A stretch of DNA of 64,000 bases from Jatrophihabitans sp. (GTDB lineage: Bacteria; Actinomycetota; Actinomycetes; Mycobacteriales; Jatrophihabitantaceae), in contig DASWNX010000020.1 of the NCBI GenBank assembly GCA_036399055.1, forward strand, positions 54,857 through 118,856, written 5' to 3'. This document shows positions 1 through 8,927 of the stretch, in pieces. The first letter of the stretch is position 1. Every line of letters begins with the position of its first letter. Under the pieces are notes generated by a model, which saw only the letters and a list, made by a program, of their open reading frames with translations, searched no databases and was not told the origin of the DNA. A program made the position numbers and the translations under genes.

Positions 1-1
1 C

Positions 2-1201
2 TACCGATTCTCGGTGTCCTGGCCACGGGTGATCCCCGGCGGCGCCGGGCCGGTGAACACCGCCGGCCTGGACTTCTACCAGCGGTTGGTGGACGGCCTG
101 CTCGAGCGCGCCATCACGCCACTGCTGACGCTGTACCACTGGGACCTGCCGCAGGCGCTGCAGTTGCAGGGCGGTTGGGCCAACCGCGACACGGTAGGCC
201 GGTTCGCCGACTACGCCGAGGTGATCGGCCGAGCGCTCGGTGACCGGGTGCCGACCATCACAACCCTGAACGAGCCGTGGTGCACAGCGTTTCTCGGGCA
301 CTCCTCAGGAGTGCACGCGCCCGGAGTCACCGACAACGCCACCGCGCTCACGGTGGCCCACCACCTGAACCTGGCCCATGGCCGAGCCGTGTCGGTCCTG
401 CGAGGGGTGACTCCGGCCTCCACCCGGCTGTCGGTCACGCTGAACCTGGCGCAGGTCCTTCCGGCCTCCGACAGCCCCGAGGACCTGGCCGCCGCAGAGC
501 ACGTCGACGCCATCGCCAACCGGGTGTTCCTGGACCCGATGCTGCGCGGCAGCTATCCGCCGGCGCTGCTGCGCGACACCAGCCACATCACCGACTGGTC
601 GTTCGTGGCCGACGGCGACCTGGCCGAGATCAACGCCGGAATCGACGTGCTGGGCGTCAACTTCTACGCGCCGAGCAAGGTGGCCGCGCCCTCGGCCCAG
701 ATCAGGGCCGAGGTGACCGGCCGCTGGGTGAACGATCCGCACCAGTCCGAGGCTGGCCCCTCGCCGTGGCCGGGCACCGACCTGGCGTACTCGGTCCCCC
801 AGCCCGGGCCCTACACCGCGATGGGCTGGCCGATCGTGCCCGAGGCCTTCACCGACCTGCTGCTGAGGGTGCACCGCGACTATCCCGAGACGCCGATGGC
901 AGTCACCGAGAACGGGGCGGCCTTCGACGACGTCCTGACCGGCGACGGGCAGGTGCACGACCTCGATCGGATCGACTACGTCCGCCGGCACCTGGCCGCC
1001 GTGCACGCGGCCATCGAGGGCGGCGCCGACGTCCGCGGCTACTACCTGTGGTCCTTCCTGGACAACTTCGAGTGGGCGTGGGGTTACTCCAAGCGCTTCG
1101 GCATGGTGCACGTGGACTACGACAGCCAGGCGCGCACGCCCAAGGACTCGGCCCTGTGGTTCAGCGACGTCATCAAGAACAACGCGGTCCAGCCGCTCTA
1201 G
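2..1201 (+). CDS. Beta-glucosidase, glycoside hydrolase family 1 (5' end outside window)
   Basis: The reading frame is already open at base 2 and reads YRFSVSWPRV, the usual N-terminal core motif of GH1 enzymes, so the first part of the gene lies before the window. The 399 residues present carry both retaining catalytic glutamates: the acid/base in TLNEPW (codon at 272) and the nucleophile in VTENG (codon at 908). The WSFLDNFEW segment near the C-terminus is the family's glucose/aglycone-binding motif. GH1 enzymes hydrolyse beta-glucosides by a double-displacement mechanism, and this one has no visible reason to be inactive. Its true substrate cannot be read from the sequence. It converges on the next gene with 16 bp between stops. 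Confidence 0.93.
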   Translation, partial: YRFSVSWPRVIPGGAGPVNTAGLDFYQRLVDGLLERAITPLLTLYHWDLPQALQLQGGWANRDTVGRFADYAEVIGRALGDRVPTITTLNEPWCTAFLGHSSGVHAPGVTDNATALTVAHHLNLAHGRAVSVLRGVTPASTRLSVTLNLAQVLPASDSPEDLAAAEHVDAIANRVFLDPMLRGSYPPALLRDTSHITDWSFVADGDLAEINAGIDVLGVNFYAPSKVAAPSAQIRAEVTGRWVNDPHQSEAGPSPWPGTDLAYSVPQPGPYTAMGWPIVPEAFTDLLLRVHRDYPETPMAVTENGAAFDDVLTGDGQVHDLDRIDYVRRHLAAVHAAIEGGADVRGYYLWSFLDNFEWAWGYSKRFGMVHVDYDSQARTPKDSALWFSDVIKNNAVQPL

Positions 1202-1217
1202 CCGGCGCAGTGCGTGA

Positions 1218-2432
1218 TCAGCCGACCCGATAGGGGTTGCTGACCACGCCACGGCCGTCGGCGTAGCGGTAGACGTCCTGACCCGAGACGAAGACCCGCT
1301 CGGCTCGCTGCAGGACGTCCAGCGGGTCGCCTGACCAGATCGCCACGTCGCCGTCCTTGCCCCTGGTCAGCGAGCCCACCCGGTCGGCGAAGCCGAGAAT
1401 GCTGGCGGGGTTGATGGTGATCGCGCGCAACGCGTCCTCACGCGACATGCCTTCGCGGACCGCGAAGGTCGCCTGGTGCACCAGAAAGTCGATCGCCACC
1501 ACCGGGTGGTCGGTGGTCAGCGCCACGGTGACCCCGGCGTTGGCCAGCTTGCCGGCCGTCGCCATGCTGCGGTTGCGCACCTCGACCTTGCTCCTGGTGT
1601 GAAACAACGGGCCGACGATGCAGGCGATCCCGCGCTCGGCGATCACGTCGGCCAGCAGGTAGGCCTCAGTGGCGTGGTTGATGATCAGCCGGTACCCGAA
1701 CTCCTCGGACAGCCTGATCGCGGTGGAGATGTCGTCGGCGCGGTGGGTGTGCTGGCACCACGGCAGCTCGCCCTCCAGCACCTTGACCAGCACCTCGGCG
1801 GACAGGTCGCGCTCGAAAGGCTCCTTCTTCTTCAGCGCGGCGTCCCGCCTGACCCGGTAGTCCTGGGCGTGGGTCAGCGCGCTGCGGATCACCGCGGCGA
1901 CCCCCAGCCTGGTCGAGGGGAGCTTGCGCTGGTCGCCGTAGACCCGCTTGGGGTTCTCACCGAGCGCGCTCTTGACGCTCGCCGGGGACTTGATCACCAT
2001 CTCGTCGACGATGCGGCCCCAGGTCTTGATGGCCACCGTCTGACCGCCGATCGGGTTCCCGCTGCCCGGCTTGACCACGCACGAGGTCACCCCGCCGGCC
2101 AGAGCGTCGGAGAACCCTTCGTCGGCAGGGTTGATCGCGTCCAGGGCGCGCAGCCGGGCCCCGTTCGGATCGGTCATCTCATTGACGTCGTCACCGGCCC
2201 AGCCCTCGCCCTCCTCATAGACCCCCAGGTGGGCGTGAGCGTCGACGAAGCCGGGCAGCACCCACTTGCCGGTCGCGTCCACCACCGGCATACCTCTGGG
2301 GACCCGGGCCTTCGCCCCGACCGCGGTGATCTTGCCGTCGGTGATCACGACCGTGCCGTTCGGAACGGGTTCTCCCTCGATCGGAACCACGTAGCCGCCA
2401 GTGATCGCCACGCTGCCATGTGCCTGCGCCAT
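1218..2432 (-). CDS. Amidohydrolase family protein (imidazolonepropionase-like)
   Basis: A 404-residue metal-dependent hydrolase of the amidohydrolase superfamily. The N-terminal beta-sandwich is followed by GFVDAHAHLGV (metal ligands H66 and H68), then a conserved His in CQHTHRADD near 228, a second in NHATEAY near 250, and the catalytic Asp in LTTDHPV near 308. These are the metal-binding set of the superfamily. I chose the ATG at 2432 (MAQAHGS); 15 further codons upstream are open, but the superfamily begins with the short beta-strand seen just after this ATG. The substrate is unknown; cyclic amides or dipeptide-like compounds are typical. The gene stands alone and diverges from the WD40 gene. 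Confidence 0.88.
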   Translation of the reverse strand: MAQAHGSVAITGGYVVPIEGEPVPNGTVVITDGKITAVGAKARVPRGMPVVDATGKWVLPGFVDAHAHLGVYEEGEGWAGDDVNEMTDPNGARLRALDAINPADEGFSDALAGGVTSCVVKPGSGNPIGGQTVAIKTWGRIVDEMVIKSPASVKSALGENPKRVYGDQRKLPSTRLGVAAVIRSALTHAQDYRVRRDAALKKKEPFERDLSAEVLVKVLEGELPWCQHTHRADDISTAIRLSEEFGYRLIINHATEAYLLADVIAERGIACIVGPLFHTRSKVEVRNRSMATAGKLANAGVTVALTTDHPVVAIDFLVHQATFAVREGMSREDALRAITINPASILGFADRVGSLTRGKDGDVAIWSGDPLDVLQRAERVFVSGQDVYRYADGRGVVSNPYRVG

Positions 2433-2670
2433 GCCCCGACCATATAGGACCGACGAGGGCGATTCGCAAGCGCGCAACGCCGCCAGCGGAGAAACGTATA
2501 GTCAAAATGTCCAGTGCGCGTCACTTAAGGACATTAGATAGAGTTATGGATACATTGACGACAAGCGGCGCCGGCCTGTGAAACCGGCCCGCATGGCCTG
2601 CCCGGATGACAGGTGAGCCACTGCTGGGCAGGTGTCTCGGACGTTGTCGAAGCGACAGACGGGGTTGAGC

Positions 2671-3573
2671 ATGGGCAGGTCAAGCGCGGTTTCGGCGCTA
2701 GTCGTCGGGGAGCACGGCGCACCGATAACCGACGTGGCCGTGCGGCAGGACGCTCGCATGCTGGCCAGCGCGTCCTTCGACGGCACCGTGCTGGTCTGGG
2801 ACCTCGTCGAGCCCGCAAGGGCACTGCCCCGCGCGGCCCTGCTGCACCGCCGCCTGGTCAGCGGGGTGTCCTGGAACCCCAGGCACCTCGATCTGCTGGC
2901 CTCATCCTCGGCCGACAAGCTCGTCATGGTCTGGGATATCAACCAGACCAGCCGGCCGCTCTGCGTGCTGGGCCGGCACACCGAAGACATCAACTCGGTC
3001 ACCTGGCTGCCGGACGGCCGGCGGATGGTGTGTGTCTCCGAGGACGGCGTCGCGTCCCTGTGGGACGCCCTGGCCAGCCGCTACCTGGGCGACGTGGCCT
3101 CACACGCCTCGCAGTGCACGGGCGTGTCGATCAGCGACAGCGGCCTGATCGCCACGGTCGGCAAGGACGGAGGGACCACCCTCAGCAGGGTGGTCGAGGA
3201 GGCTAGCGTGCTCAGCCTTGCCACCAGGAGCTATGACGAGTCGATCGAGTCCTGCTGCTGGTCGCGATCAGGTGACCGGCTCGCGATCACCACCGAGACC
3301 GGCTGGGTCTACGTCCTGGACTCCGCGCTAGGTGACGTGGGCGCCTTCTGGGTGTCGGCCTCGGCGGCCCGCAGCGTCGCATGGCGTGACAAGGACCGCG
3401 AGCTGGTCGTGGGCGACTACGACGGGCGAATCCACTTCCTGGACTCGGTCACCGGACGCGCCCGGGCCGTGCATGACAATCCGCAGGCGTGGCCAAGGTC
3501 GCTCTCCTGTGTGGGTGACGTCGTCGCGGCCGGCAGCATGGGCAGCATCCCAGAGCTGTTGAGCGTCAGCTGA
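2671..3573 (+). CDS. WD40-repeat beta-propeller protein
   Basis: A 300-residue protein built almost entirely of WD40 repeats. Blade-closing motifs GTVLVWD, KLVMVWD and GVASLWD are clear, and later blades are more divergent, consistent with one seven-bladed propeller and no other domain. WD40 propellers act as protein-docking platforms; nothing here indicates a catalytic role. There is no signal peptide or membrane segment, so it should be cytoplasmic. ATG 2671 begins just before the first blade; a GTG 39 bases upstream is the alternative. Its 3' end overlaps the convergent MFS gene by 8 bp. The partner is not encoded next to it in any obvious way. Confidence 0.85.
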   Translation: MGRSSAVSALVVGEHGAPITDVAVRQDARMLASASFDGTVLVWDLVEPARALPRAALLHRRLVSGVSWNPRHLDLLASSSADKLVMVWDINQTSRPLCVLGRHTEDINSVTWLPDGRRMVCVSEDGVASLWDALASRYLGDVASHASQCTGVSISDSGLIATVGKDGGTTLSRVVEEASVLSLATRSYDESIESCCWSRSGDRLAITTETGWVYVLDSALGDVGAFWVSASAARSVAWRDKDRELVVGDYDGRIHFLDSVTGRARAVHDNPQAWPRSLSCVGDVVAAGSMGSIPELLSVS

Positions 3574-4885
3574 GGTCCCAGCGGCGCCGCACGATGTGAA
3601 CCGGGGTCGGCTTGCCCTCTTGCTGGGCGCGCAGCACCCGGCGCCGGGCCAGCAGCCACCAGCGCACCGTCTGCGCCAGGCCGAAGGCCTGCACCGTGAC
3701 CGCCACGGCGAAGGCGAGCCGGTAACTGCCCAAGCTCGCCGAACCCCGTAGGTCCAGCGTCCAGCCCACACTCAGGCAGGCGACGATCGCGGCCACGAAA
3801 CCGGCCACGTTGACCACCCCGGTCGCGGTGCCGACGATCGCCGGGCCGTTGTAGTCACGCGCCAGCGCGAAGCCGATCGAGGAGATCGGGCCGCCGGCGG
3901 TGGTCACCAGCACCAGCGCCAGCAGCAACCAGTACGGCATCGGGTGCGAGAAGGCGGCCAGCACCGCGTACCAGCCCAGCACCGTCAGCAGGTTGACGCC
4001 GATCGCCAGCGGCACCCGGGTGGCCGGGCGCCGGCCGATCAGGTAACCGATCGGCGGCCCGATCACAATGGCCAGCAGCACGCTGAACAGCAGCACCGCG
4101 CCGGCGGCGTTGCGGCTCAACCGCTGGCCCTCGACCATGAACGGCACGCCCCACAGCACCCCGAAGGCCAGCGAGGTCGACATCGACGCGAAGTGCAGCC
4201 AGAAGCCGACCCTGGTGCCGGCCAGCGACCAGGCGGCGTTGACCCGGCGGCCGACGCTGAGCAGCGAGGCCAGCAGCGCTGTGCCCTGGCGCGAGCCGCG
4301 TGGCATCCGGGGCGCGCGGGGCAGCAGCAGGTAGACCGCGGCCCCGCTGACCAGGGACAGCAGCCCGGCGCCGAGGAAGGTCGGTGTCCAGCCGACTCCG
4401 TGCAGCAGCGCGGTCAGCGGCAGGGTCGCCACCAGGTTGCCGATCTGGCCCAGCGTGCCGGTGATCGAGACCACCACCGGATACCGGTTCGGCGCGAACT
4501 GCCCGGCGGCGAACCGCAGCACGGAGACGAACGTCAGGGCGTCGCCCAGGCCGAGCAGCGCCCTGGCCAGCAGCGCCACCGGGTAGCTCTCGGCCGCCGC
4601 GAACAGCAGCTGGGCGACTCCCATCGTGCAGGCGGCCACCACCAGCAGCCGGCGCGGGCCGTAGCGGTCGACCAGGATTCCGGTCGGAATCTGCATCCCG
4701 GCGTAGATCCCCAGCTGCAGCAGGACGAAGACACTCAGCTGGCTGGCGCTGATGCTGAACCGGTCCGCTGCCTGCAGGCCGGCCACGCCCAGCGACGTGC
4801 GATGGAATACCGCCGCCAGGTACACGGCCACGGCGACCGCCCAGCCACGCAGCGCGATGGCGCGACGCCGCCGCGCGGTTGTCAC
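3566..4885 (-). CDS. Major facilitator superfamily transporter
   Basis: A 439-residue membrane protein with about twelve hydrophobic segments and the MFS loop 2-3 signature in the form LVDRYGPRRLL. The sequence resembles MFS anion/organic-acid or sugar-phosphate type porters, but the substrate cannot be assigned. I chose the GTG at 4885 (VTTARRRRAIALRG), which gives a short positively charged tail before the first helix and leaves 11 bp to the upstream amidohydrolase stop. A longer frame runs back inside the amidohydrolase but has no transporter-like residues. It is the last gene of a three-gene minus-strand cassette (HerA-like ATPase, amidohydrolase, MFS), so it may import the amidohydrolase substrate. 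That last point is inference. Confidence 0.88.
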   Translation of the reverse strand: MTTARRRRAIALRGWAVAVAVYLAAVFHRTSLGVAGLQAADRFSISASQLSVFVLLQLGIYAGMQIPTGILVDRYGPRRLLVVAACTMGVAQLLFAAAESYPVALLARALLGLGDALTFVSVLRFAAGQFAPNRYPVVVSITGTLGQIGNLVATLPLTALLHGVGWTPTFLGAGLLSLVSGAAVYLLLPRAPRMPRGSRQGTALLASLLSVGRRVNAAWSLAGTRVGFWLHFASMSTSLAFGVLWGVPFMVEGQRLSRNAAGAVLLFSVLLAIVIGPPIGYLIGRRPATRVPLAIGVNLLTVLGWYAVLAAFSHPMPYWLLLALVLVTTAGGPISSIGFALARDYNGPAIVGTATGVVNVAGFVAAIVACLSVGWTLDLRGSASLGSYRLAFAVAVTVQAFGLAQTVRWWLLARRRVLRAQQEGKPTPVHIVRRRWDLS

Positions 4886-4896
4886 GGGCGCACCCC

Positions 4897-5970
4897 TCAG
4901 CAGATGACCCGGCCGTCGAGCACGATCCGGCGCGGCTCGTACAAGGTGGCCAGCTCCGTCCGCGGATCGCGGTCGAACACCACCAGGTCGGCCGGCGCAC
5001 CCTCGGTCAGACCCGCGAATCCCAGCCACTGCCTGCCTTGCCACGATGCCTGGGCGATGACGTCGGCCTGCGGAATGCCGGCCTGCACCAGAGCGGTGAT
5101 CTCCTCGCGGATCAGGCCGTGCGGCAGCGAGCCACCGGCGTCGGTTCCGGTGTAGATCGGCACGCCGGCTTCGAAGGCGTCACGGATGCGTTGCCGGGAA
5201 TCGCGGTGCAGCGCCCGCATGTGCGCGGCGTAGGCCGGAAACTTCTCCTGCGCCGCGCTGGCGATCTCGGGAAAGGTGTCGATGTTGATCAGCGTCGGCA
5301 CCACCGCGATCCCCCGGCGGGCGATCTCGTCCAGCAGGTCGGCGGTGATCCCGGTGCCGTGCTCGATGGAGTCGATGCCGGCCTTGATCAGCCCCGGCAA
5401 CGCCTGTTCGCTGAAGGTGTGCGCGGCCACCCGCACGCCGAGCTCGTGAGCGCGGGCGATAGCCGCCGCCAGCACGTCATCCGGCCACGTCGGCGCCAGG
5501 TCCCCGACCGAGCGGTCGATCCAGTCGGCGGCCAGCTTGATCCAGCCGTCGCCCCGAGCTGCCTGGTGCTCCACCTCGGCCACCAGGTCCTGCGGTTCGA
5601 CCTCGACGCCGAGGTCGCGGATGTAGCGGCGGGGACGGGCGATGTGGCGCCCGGCCCGCACCAGCCGCGGCAGGTCGGGACGGCGCTGCACGCCGGTGTT
5701 GTCCACCGGTGAGCCGGCGTCGCGCAGCAGCAGGGCGCCGGCGTCGCGGTCCAACAGCGCCTGCTCGACCTGGCCCTCATGGTCGACCCAGCCGTCGGTG
5801 GTGACGCCGATATGGCAGTGGGCGTCGACGAAACCGGGCAGGATCCAGCCCCCGGTGGCGATGGTCTCGGCGCCGGACACCGGCTCGAAGCTCAGCCTGC
5901 CGTCGATGATCCAGGCGTCGCGCTGCTCCTCCTCCGGCAGGAAGACCCCACGCAGGTGCAGCGCGCTCAT
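4897..5970 (-). CDS. Amidohydrolase family protein
   Basis: A 357-residue amidohydrolase-superfamily enzyme. It has LPGFVDAHCHIGV (metal ligands) near residue 50, AAHTFSE and SIEHGTGI in the middle (the second histidine pair), and a GTDAGGSLPHG segment holding the catalytic aspartate. It is shorter than, and only distantly like, the amidohydrolase at 1218-2432, so these are separate paralogues. Its ATG overlaps the stop of the upstream HerA-like gene by 4 bp (ATGA), a sign of translational coupling, and the MFS gene follows after 11 bp. The substrate is unknown. Confidence 0.88.
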   Translation of the reverse strand: MSALHLRGVFLPEEEQRDAWIIDGRLSFEPVSGAETIATGGWILPGFVDAHCHIGVTTDGWVDHEGQVEQALLDRDAGALLLRDAGSPVDNTGVQRRPDLPRLVRAGRHIARPRRYIRDLGVEVEPQDLVAEVEHQAARGDGWIKLAADWIDRSVGDLAPTWPDDVLAAAIARAHELGVRVAAHTFSEQALPGLIKAGIDSIEHGTGITADLLDEIARRGIAVVPTLINIDTFPEIASAAQEKFPAYAAHMRALHRDSRQRIRDAFEAGVPIYTGTDAGGSLPHGLIREEITALVQAGIPQADVIAQASWQGRQWLGFAGLTEGAPADLVVFDRDPRTELATLYEPRRIVLDGRVIC

Positions 5971-7568
5971 CGGCGCCGCCGCCGCTTGGCGGTGCCGAAC
6001 AACGACCGGGTGATCTCGCGACCGAGCACCGTGGCCGCCGACCGCGCGAAGGACTTGAACGCCGTCGAGCCGAGGACGTCAGCGACCGCGCCGCCCGCGC
6101 CCGGCTGCGGGGAGTCCGCCGGCGTCCGGTCGGCCGGCCCGGCGCGCCCGGCCGGCTTCTGGCCGGCTTCTGGCTCCTCTGGCTGGGCAGCAGGCTCGTC
6201 CGGCTCCAATCGGGCGGCCAGCTTCTCATACGCCGACTCGCGATCGATCGACGCGCCGTACTTGGCCAGCAGCGGCGAGCCGGCGACCGCCTGAGCCTGA
6301 TCGGCCGGGTCCAGCTGGGCCATCAGCGAGCGCGGAGCCCGCAACCGGGTCCAGGCCACCGGCGTCGGGGCCCCCCGCTCGGACAGCACCGTGACCACCG
6401 CCTCGCCGATCCCGAGCTGGGTGAGCAGCTCGGTCAGCTCGTAGTGAGCCGTCTTGGGGTAGGTGCGCACCGCCTTGGCCAGGTCGCTGGCGTCGTCGGG
6501 GGTGAAAGCGCGTAGCGCGTGCTGCACCCGGTTGCCCAGTTGGCCCAGCACGCTGTCGGGCACGTCAGCCGGCACCTGGGTGACGAAGAAGATCCCGATG
6601 CCCTTGGACCGGATCAGCCGGACGGTCTGGGTGAGCTGCTCCAGAAAGGCCTTGGAGGCGTCGCTGAACAGCAGGTGCGCCTCGTCGAAGAAGAACACCA
6701 GCTTCGGCTTGTCGAGGTCACCCACTTCGGGCAGCTCGGAGAACAGCTCGGCCAGCAGCCACATCAAGAAGGTCGAGAACAACCGCGGTTTGTCCTGCAC
6801 CGCCGACAGCTCCAGGGCCGAGATCACGCCGCGGCCGGCCTCGTCGGTGCGGATCAGGTCAGCGGGCTCCCACTCTGGCTCACCGAAGAACGCCTCGCCG
6901 CCGTTGTTCTCCAACGTGATCAGCGACCGCAGGATCACCCCGGCGGTGGCCTTGCTCAGGCCGCCGATGCCGGCCAGCGCGTCCTGGCCCTCCTCCGAGG
7001 TCAGGTACTGGATGAGCGCCCGCAGGTCCTTCAGATCCAACAGCGGCAGCCCGGCCGAGTCGGCGTAGTGGAAGATCAGCGCCAACGAAGACTCCTGGGT
7101 CTCGTTCAAGTCCAGGATCTTGGCCATCAGCAACGGGCCGAAGGACGTCATGGTGGCGCGTACCGGCACCCCACTGCCCAGTCCGCCCAGTGCCAGGAAC
7201 TCCACCGGAAAACCGGTCGGCTGCCAGTCGTCGCCGGTGTCGCCGGCGCGTGCGGACACCCGGTCACCGGGCTGGGCCGGTTGAGCGGGGCTGGCCAGGC
7301 CGGACAGGTCGCCCTTGATGTCGGCGGCCACCACCGGCACACCCGCGGCCGAGAGCTGCTCGGCCAACAACTGCAGGGTCTTGGTCTTGCCGGTTCCGGT
7401 CGCTCCGGCGATCAGTCCGTGCCTGGTCAGCATGCTTAGTGGAATGCGCACCCGGTGAGAGGGATAGGCCGCGCCGTCCAGCACCACCGACCCCAGCTCC
7501 AGCGCCGCTGCGCTGAAGGCGTACCCCGCGGCGATGTCGGCTGCGGTCTCGGTTGGCGGCTCGACCAT
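5967..7568 (-). CDS. HerA-like P-loop ATPase (DUF853 family)
   Basis: A 533-residue ATPase of the DUF853/HerA-TraG-like family. The Walker A motif GATGTGKTKT is at about 55-64 and the Walker B motif KLVFFFDEAHLLF near 290-300. The sequence GIFFVTQVPADVPDSVLGQLGNR resembles sensor and arginine-finger regions of FtsK/HerA ATPases. The last 130 residues contain a Pro/Ala/Glu-rich linker and a basic GRE...FGTAKRRRRR tail. Family members are hexameric motor-type ATPases but the bacterial DUF853 role is not established. ATG 7568 (MVEPPTETAAD) was preferred to a frame opening at 7658 because family homology starts there. It heads the cassette with the amidohydrolase and MFS genes. Confidence 0.88.
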   Translation of the reverse strand: MVEPPTETAADIAAGYAFSAAALELGSVVLDGAAYPSHRVRIPLSMLTRHGLIAGATGTGKTKTLQLLAEQLSAAGVPVVAADIKGDLSGLASPAQPAQPGDRVSARAGDTGDDWQPTGFPVEFLALGGLGSGVPVRATMTSFGPLLMAKILDLNETQESSLALIFHYADSAGLPLLDLKDLRALIQYLTSEEGQDALAGIGGLSKATAGVILRSLITLENNGGEAFFGEPEWEPADLIRTDEAGRGVISALELSAVQDKPRLFSTFLMWLLAELFSELPEVGDLDKPKLVFFFDEAHLLFSDASKAFLEQLTQTVRLIRSKGIGIFFVTQVPADVPDSVLGQLGNRVQHALRAFTPDDASDLAKAVRTYPKTAHYELTELLTQLGIGEAVVTVLSERGAPTPVAWTRLRAPRSLMAQLDPADQAQAVAGSPLLAKYGASIDRESAYEKLAARLEPDEPAAQPEEPEAGQKPAGRAGPADRTPADSPQPGAGGAVADVLGSTAFKSFARSAATVLGREITRSLFGTAKRRRRR

Positions 7569-7832
7569 GCGGCACTCCCCGGCGCTGGACTTCGACGATG
7601 GCGACCGGTCATGGTCACTGAGGCAGCCTAGCTCCGGCTGCTCCACAGCCCGGGCCACGGGCCGTCGGAAGCGGTGCGAGCCGGCTCAAGGCAGCCTGAG
7701 GCGATACCACCGTTTCCAACTGCCGCGCAATGGGTGCAGGTAGGCTGCAGCTGCAGGACCTCGACGCCGCGGGCGTCGCGAGACAGCATCCACGCGGTAC
7801 TCCAGACCAAGCCCGAACCGGGGGGCGAGCGA

Positions 7833-8810
7833 ATGCCGGACCGTCGATTGTGGCGTCTTCTCGTCACCATCACGATCCTGGACCTGTTGATCGTCGTGAC
7901 CGGGCCCCTCGTCCTGCTGATCGACCGCGGCCCTCAGTCCGACGGCCCTGGCGGCCTCGTGATCGGGGCCTCGCTGCTGGCTGTGGTGGTGCTGCCGCTG
8001 CAATGCCTCGCGCTCTGGAAGGTGCTGGCCCACCAGTTCGGCGAGCAGCGCCGGCTTCGCCAGTTGTTCCGGCGGATCGACGAGGTGATCCGCGCCGGTG
8101 ACCTGACCATCGCCTTTCAACCCGTGGTCAACGCCCACGACATGCGAGTGGTCGGCGTCGAGGCGCTGGCCCGGTTCGGCGGCGACCCGCTGATCACGCC
8201 GCGGCAGTGGTTCAGTGACGCCGAACTGGTGGACCGCGCCCTGCAGCTGGACCTGCTGGCGGTGCGCAGCACGCTTGAGGCCGCTGCCGGCCTGCCACCG
8301 GACGTCTACGTCGCGGTCAACGTCTCTCCGGCCACCTTCGCCAGCAACGCCCTGCTCGGTGTGCTCCGCTCGACGCAGATCCGGCCTGACCGGCTGGTGC
8401 TCGAAGTCACCGAGCACTCCTCGATCGAGGACTACGCGCCGCTGATCGAGGCCCGCATGCGGCTTCGCGAACACGGCATCCGGCTGGCGGTGGATGACGC
8501 CGGGGCCGGTTATGCCTCATTCCGGCACATCGTCGCGCTCGCGCCGGACATCATCAAGATCGACCGGGCGATCGTCTCGGGAGTGGACCAGGACACCGCC
8601 CGCAGCGCGCTGGTGGGCGCGATGGTGACCTTCGCCCGCGGCTCCTGCGCCACCGTCGTGGCCGAAGGGGTCGAGACGGCCAGCGAGCTGGCCTGCCTGG
8701 CCGGCCTCGGGGTGGACACCCTGCAAGGCCACCTCACCGGCATGCCGACCAGCGCCCCGGCCGACTGGTCGAACTGGGGCAACTCAGCTCCTACCGCCAG
8801 CAACCGCTGA
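7833..8810 (+). CDS. Membrane-anchored EAL-domain c-di-GMP phosphodiesterase
   Basis: A 325-residue protein with two N-terminal transmembrane segments (about 8-29 and 41-62) and one EAL domain (about 85-315), without a GGDEF partner domain. Residues expected for hydrolysis of cyclic di-GMP are present: E110 in GVEALARF, N in VNVSP, E in VTEHS, DD in VDDAGAGYAS, K in IIKID, E in VAEGVE and Q in LQGHL. The loop-6 motif is DDAGAGYAS rather than the common DDFGTGYSS, so activity should be tested. ATG 7833 has a GGGGGCGAG ribosome site. The stop codon lies inside the first copy of a tandem repeat (8800-8922). Confidence 0.9.
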   Translation: MPDRRLWRLLVTITILDLLIVVTGPLVLLIDRGPQSDGPGGLVIGASLLAVVVLPLQCLALWKVLAHQFGEQRRLRQLFRRIDEVIRAGDLTIAFQPVVNAHDMRVVGVEALARFGGDPLITPRQWFSDAELVDRALQLDLLAVRSTLEAAAGLPPDVYVAVNVSPATFASNALLGVLRSTQIRPDRLVLEVTEHSSIEDYAPLIEARMRLREHGIRLAVDDAGAGYASFRHIVALAPDIIKIDRAIVSGVDQDTARSALVGAMVTFARGSCATVVAEGVETASELACLAGLGVDTLQGHLTGMPTSAPADWSNWGNSAPTASNR

Positions 8811-8922
8811 GCGGGCAGGCGCGCCGTCGGCGACCGCTGAGCCGGCGGGCGCGCCGTCGGCGACCGCTGAAGGCCGGGCAGCGACCGCTGAGCCGGCGAG
8901 AAGGCCGGGCAGCGACCGCTGA
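8800..8922 (+). repeat. Tandem repeat starting on the EAL gene stop codon
   Basis: Five copies of the core GCGACCGCTGA (first copy GCAACCGCTGA) begin at 8800, 8830, 8860, 8881 and 8912, with spacings of 30, 30, 21 and 31 bp. The TGA of the first core is the stop of the EAL gene. Flanking sequence is also shared between copies (GGCGCGCCGTCG, AAGGCCGGGCA). The repeat fills most of the gap between the convergent EAL and ffh genes. No clear hairpin is formed. Confidence 0.9.
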
Positions 8923-8927
8923 CAGGG

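Noticed and set aside
8800-8922. CRISPR array
   Set aside because: Spacing is irregular (21-31 bp), the spacers are themselves partly repeated, and no cas gene is near. It is a simple tandem duplication.
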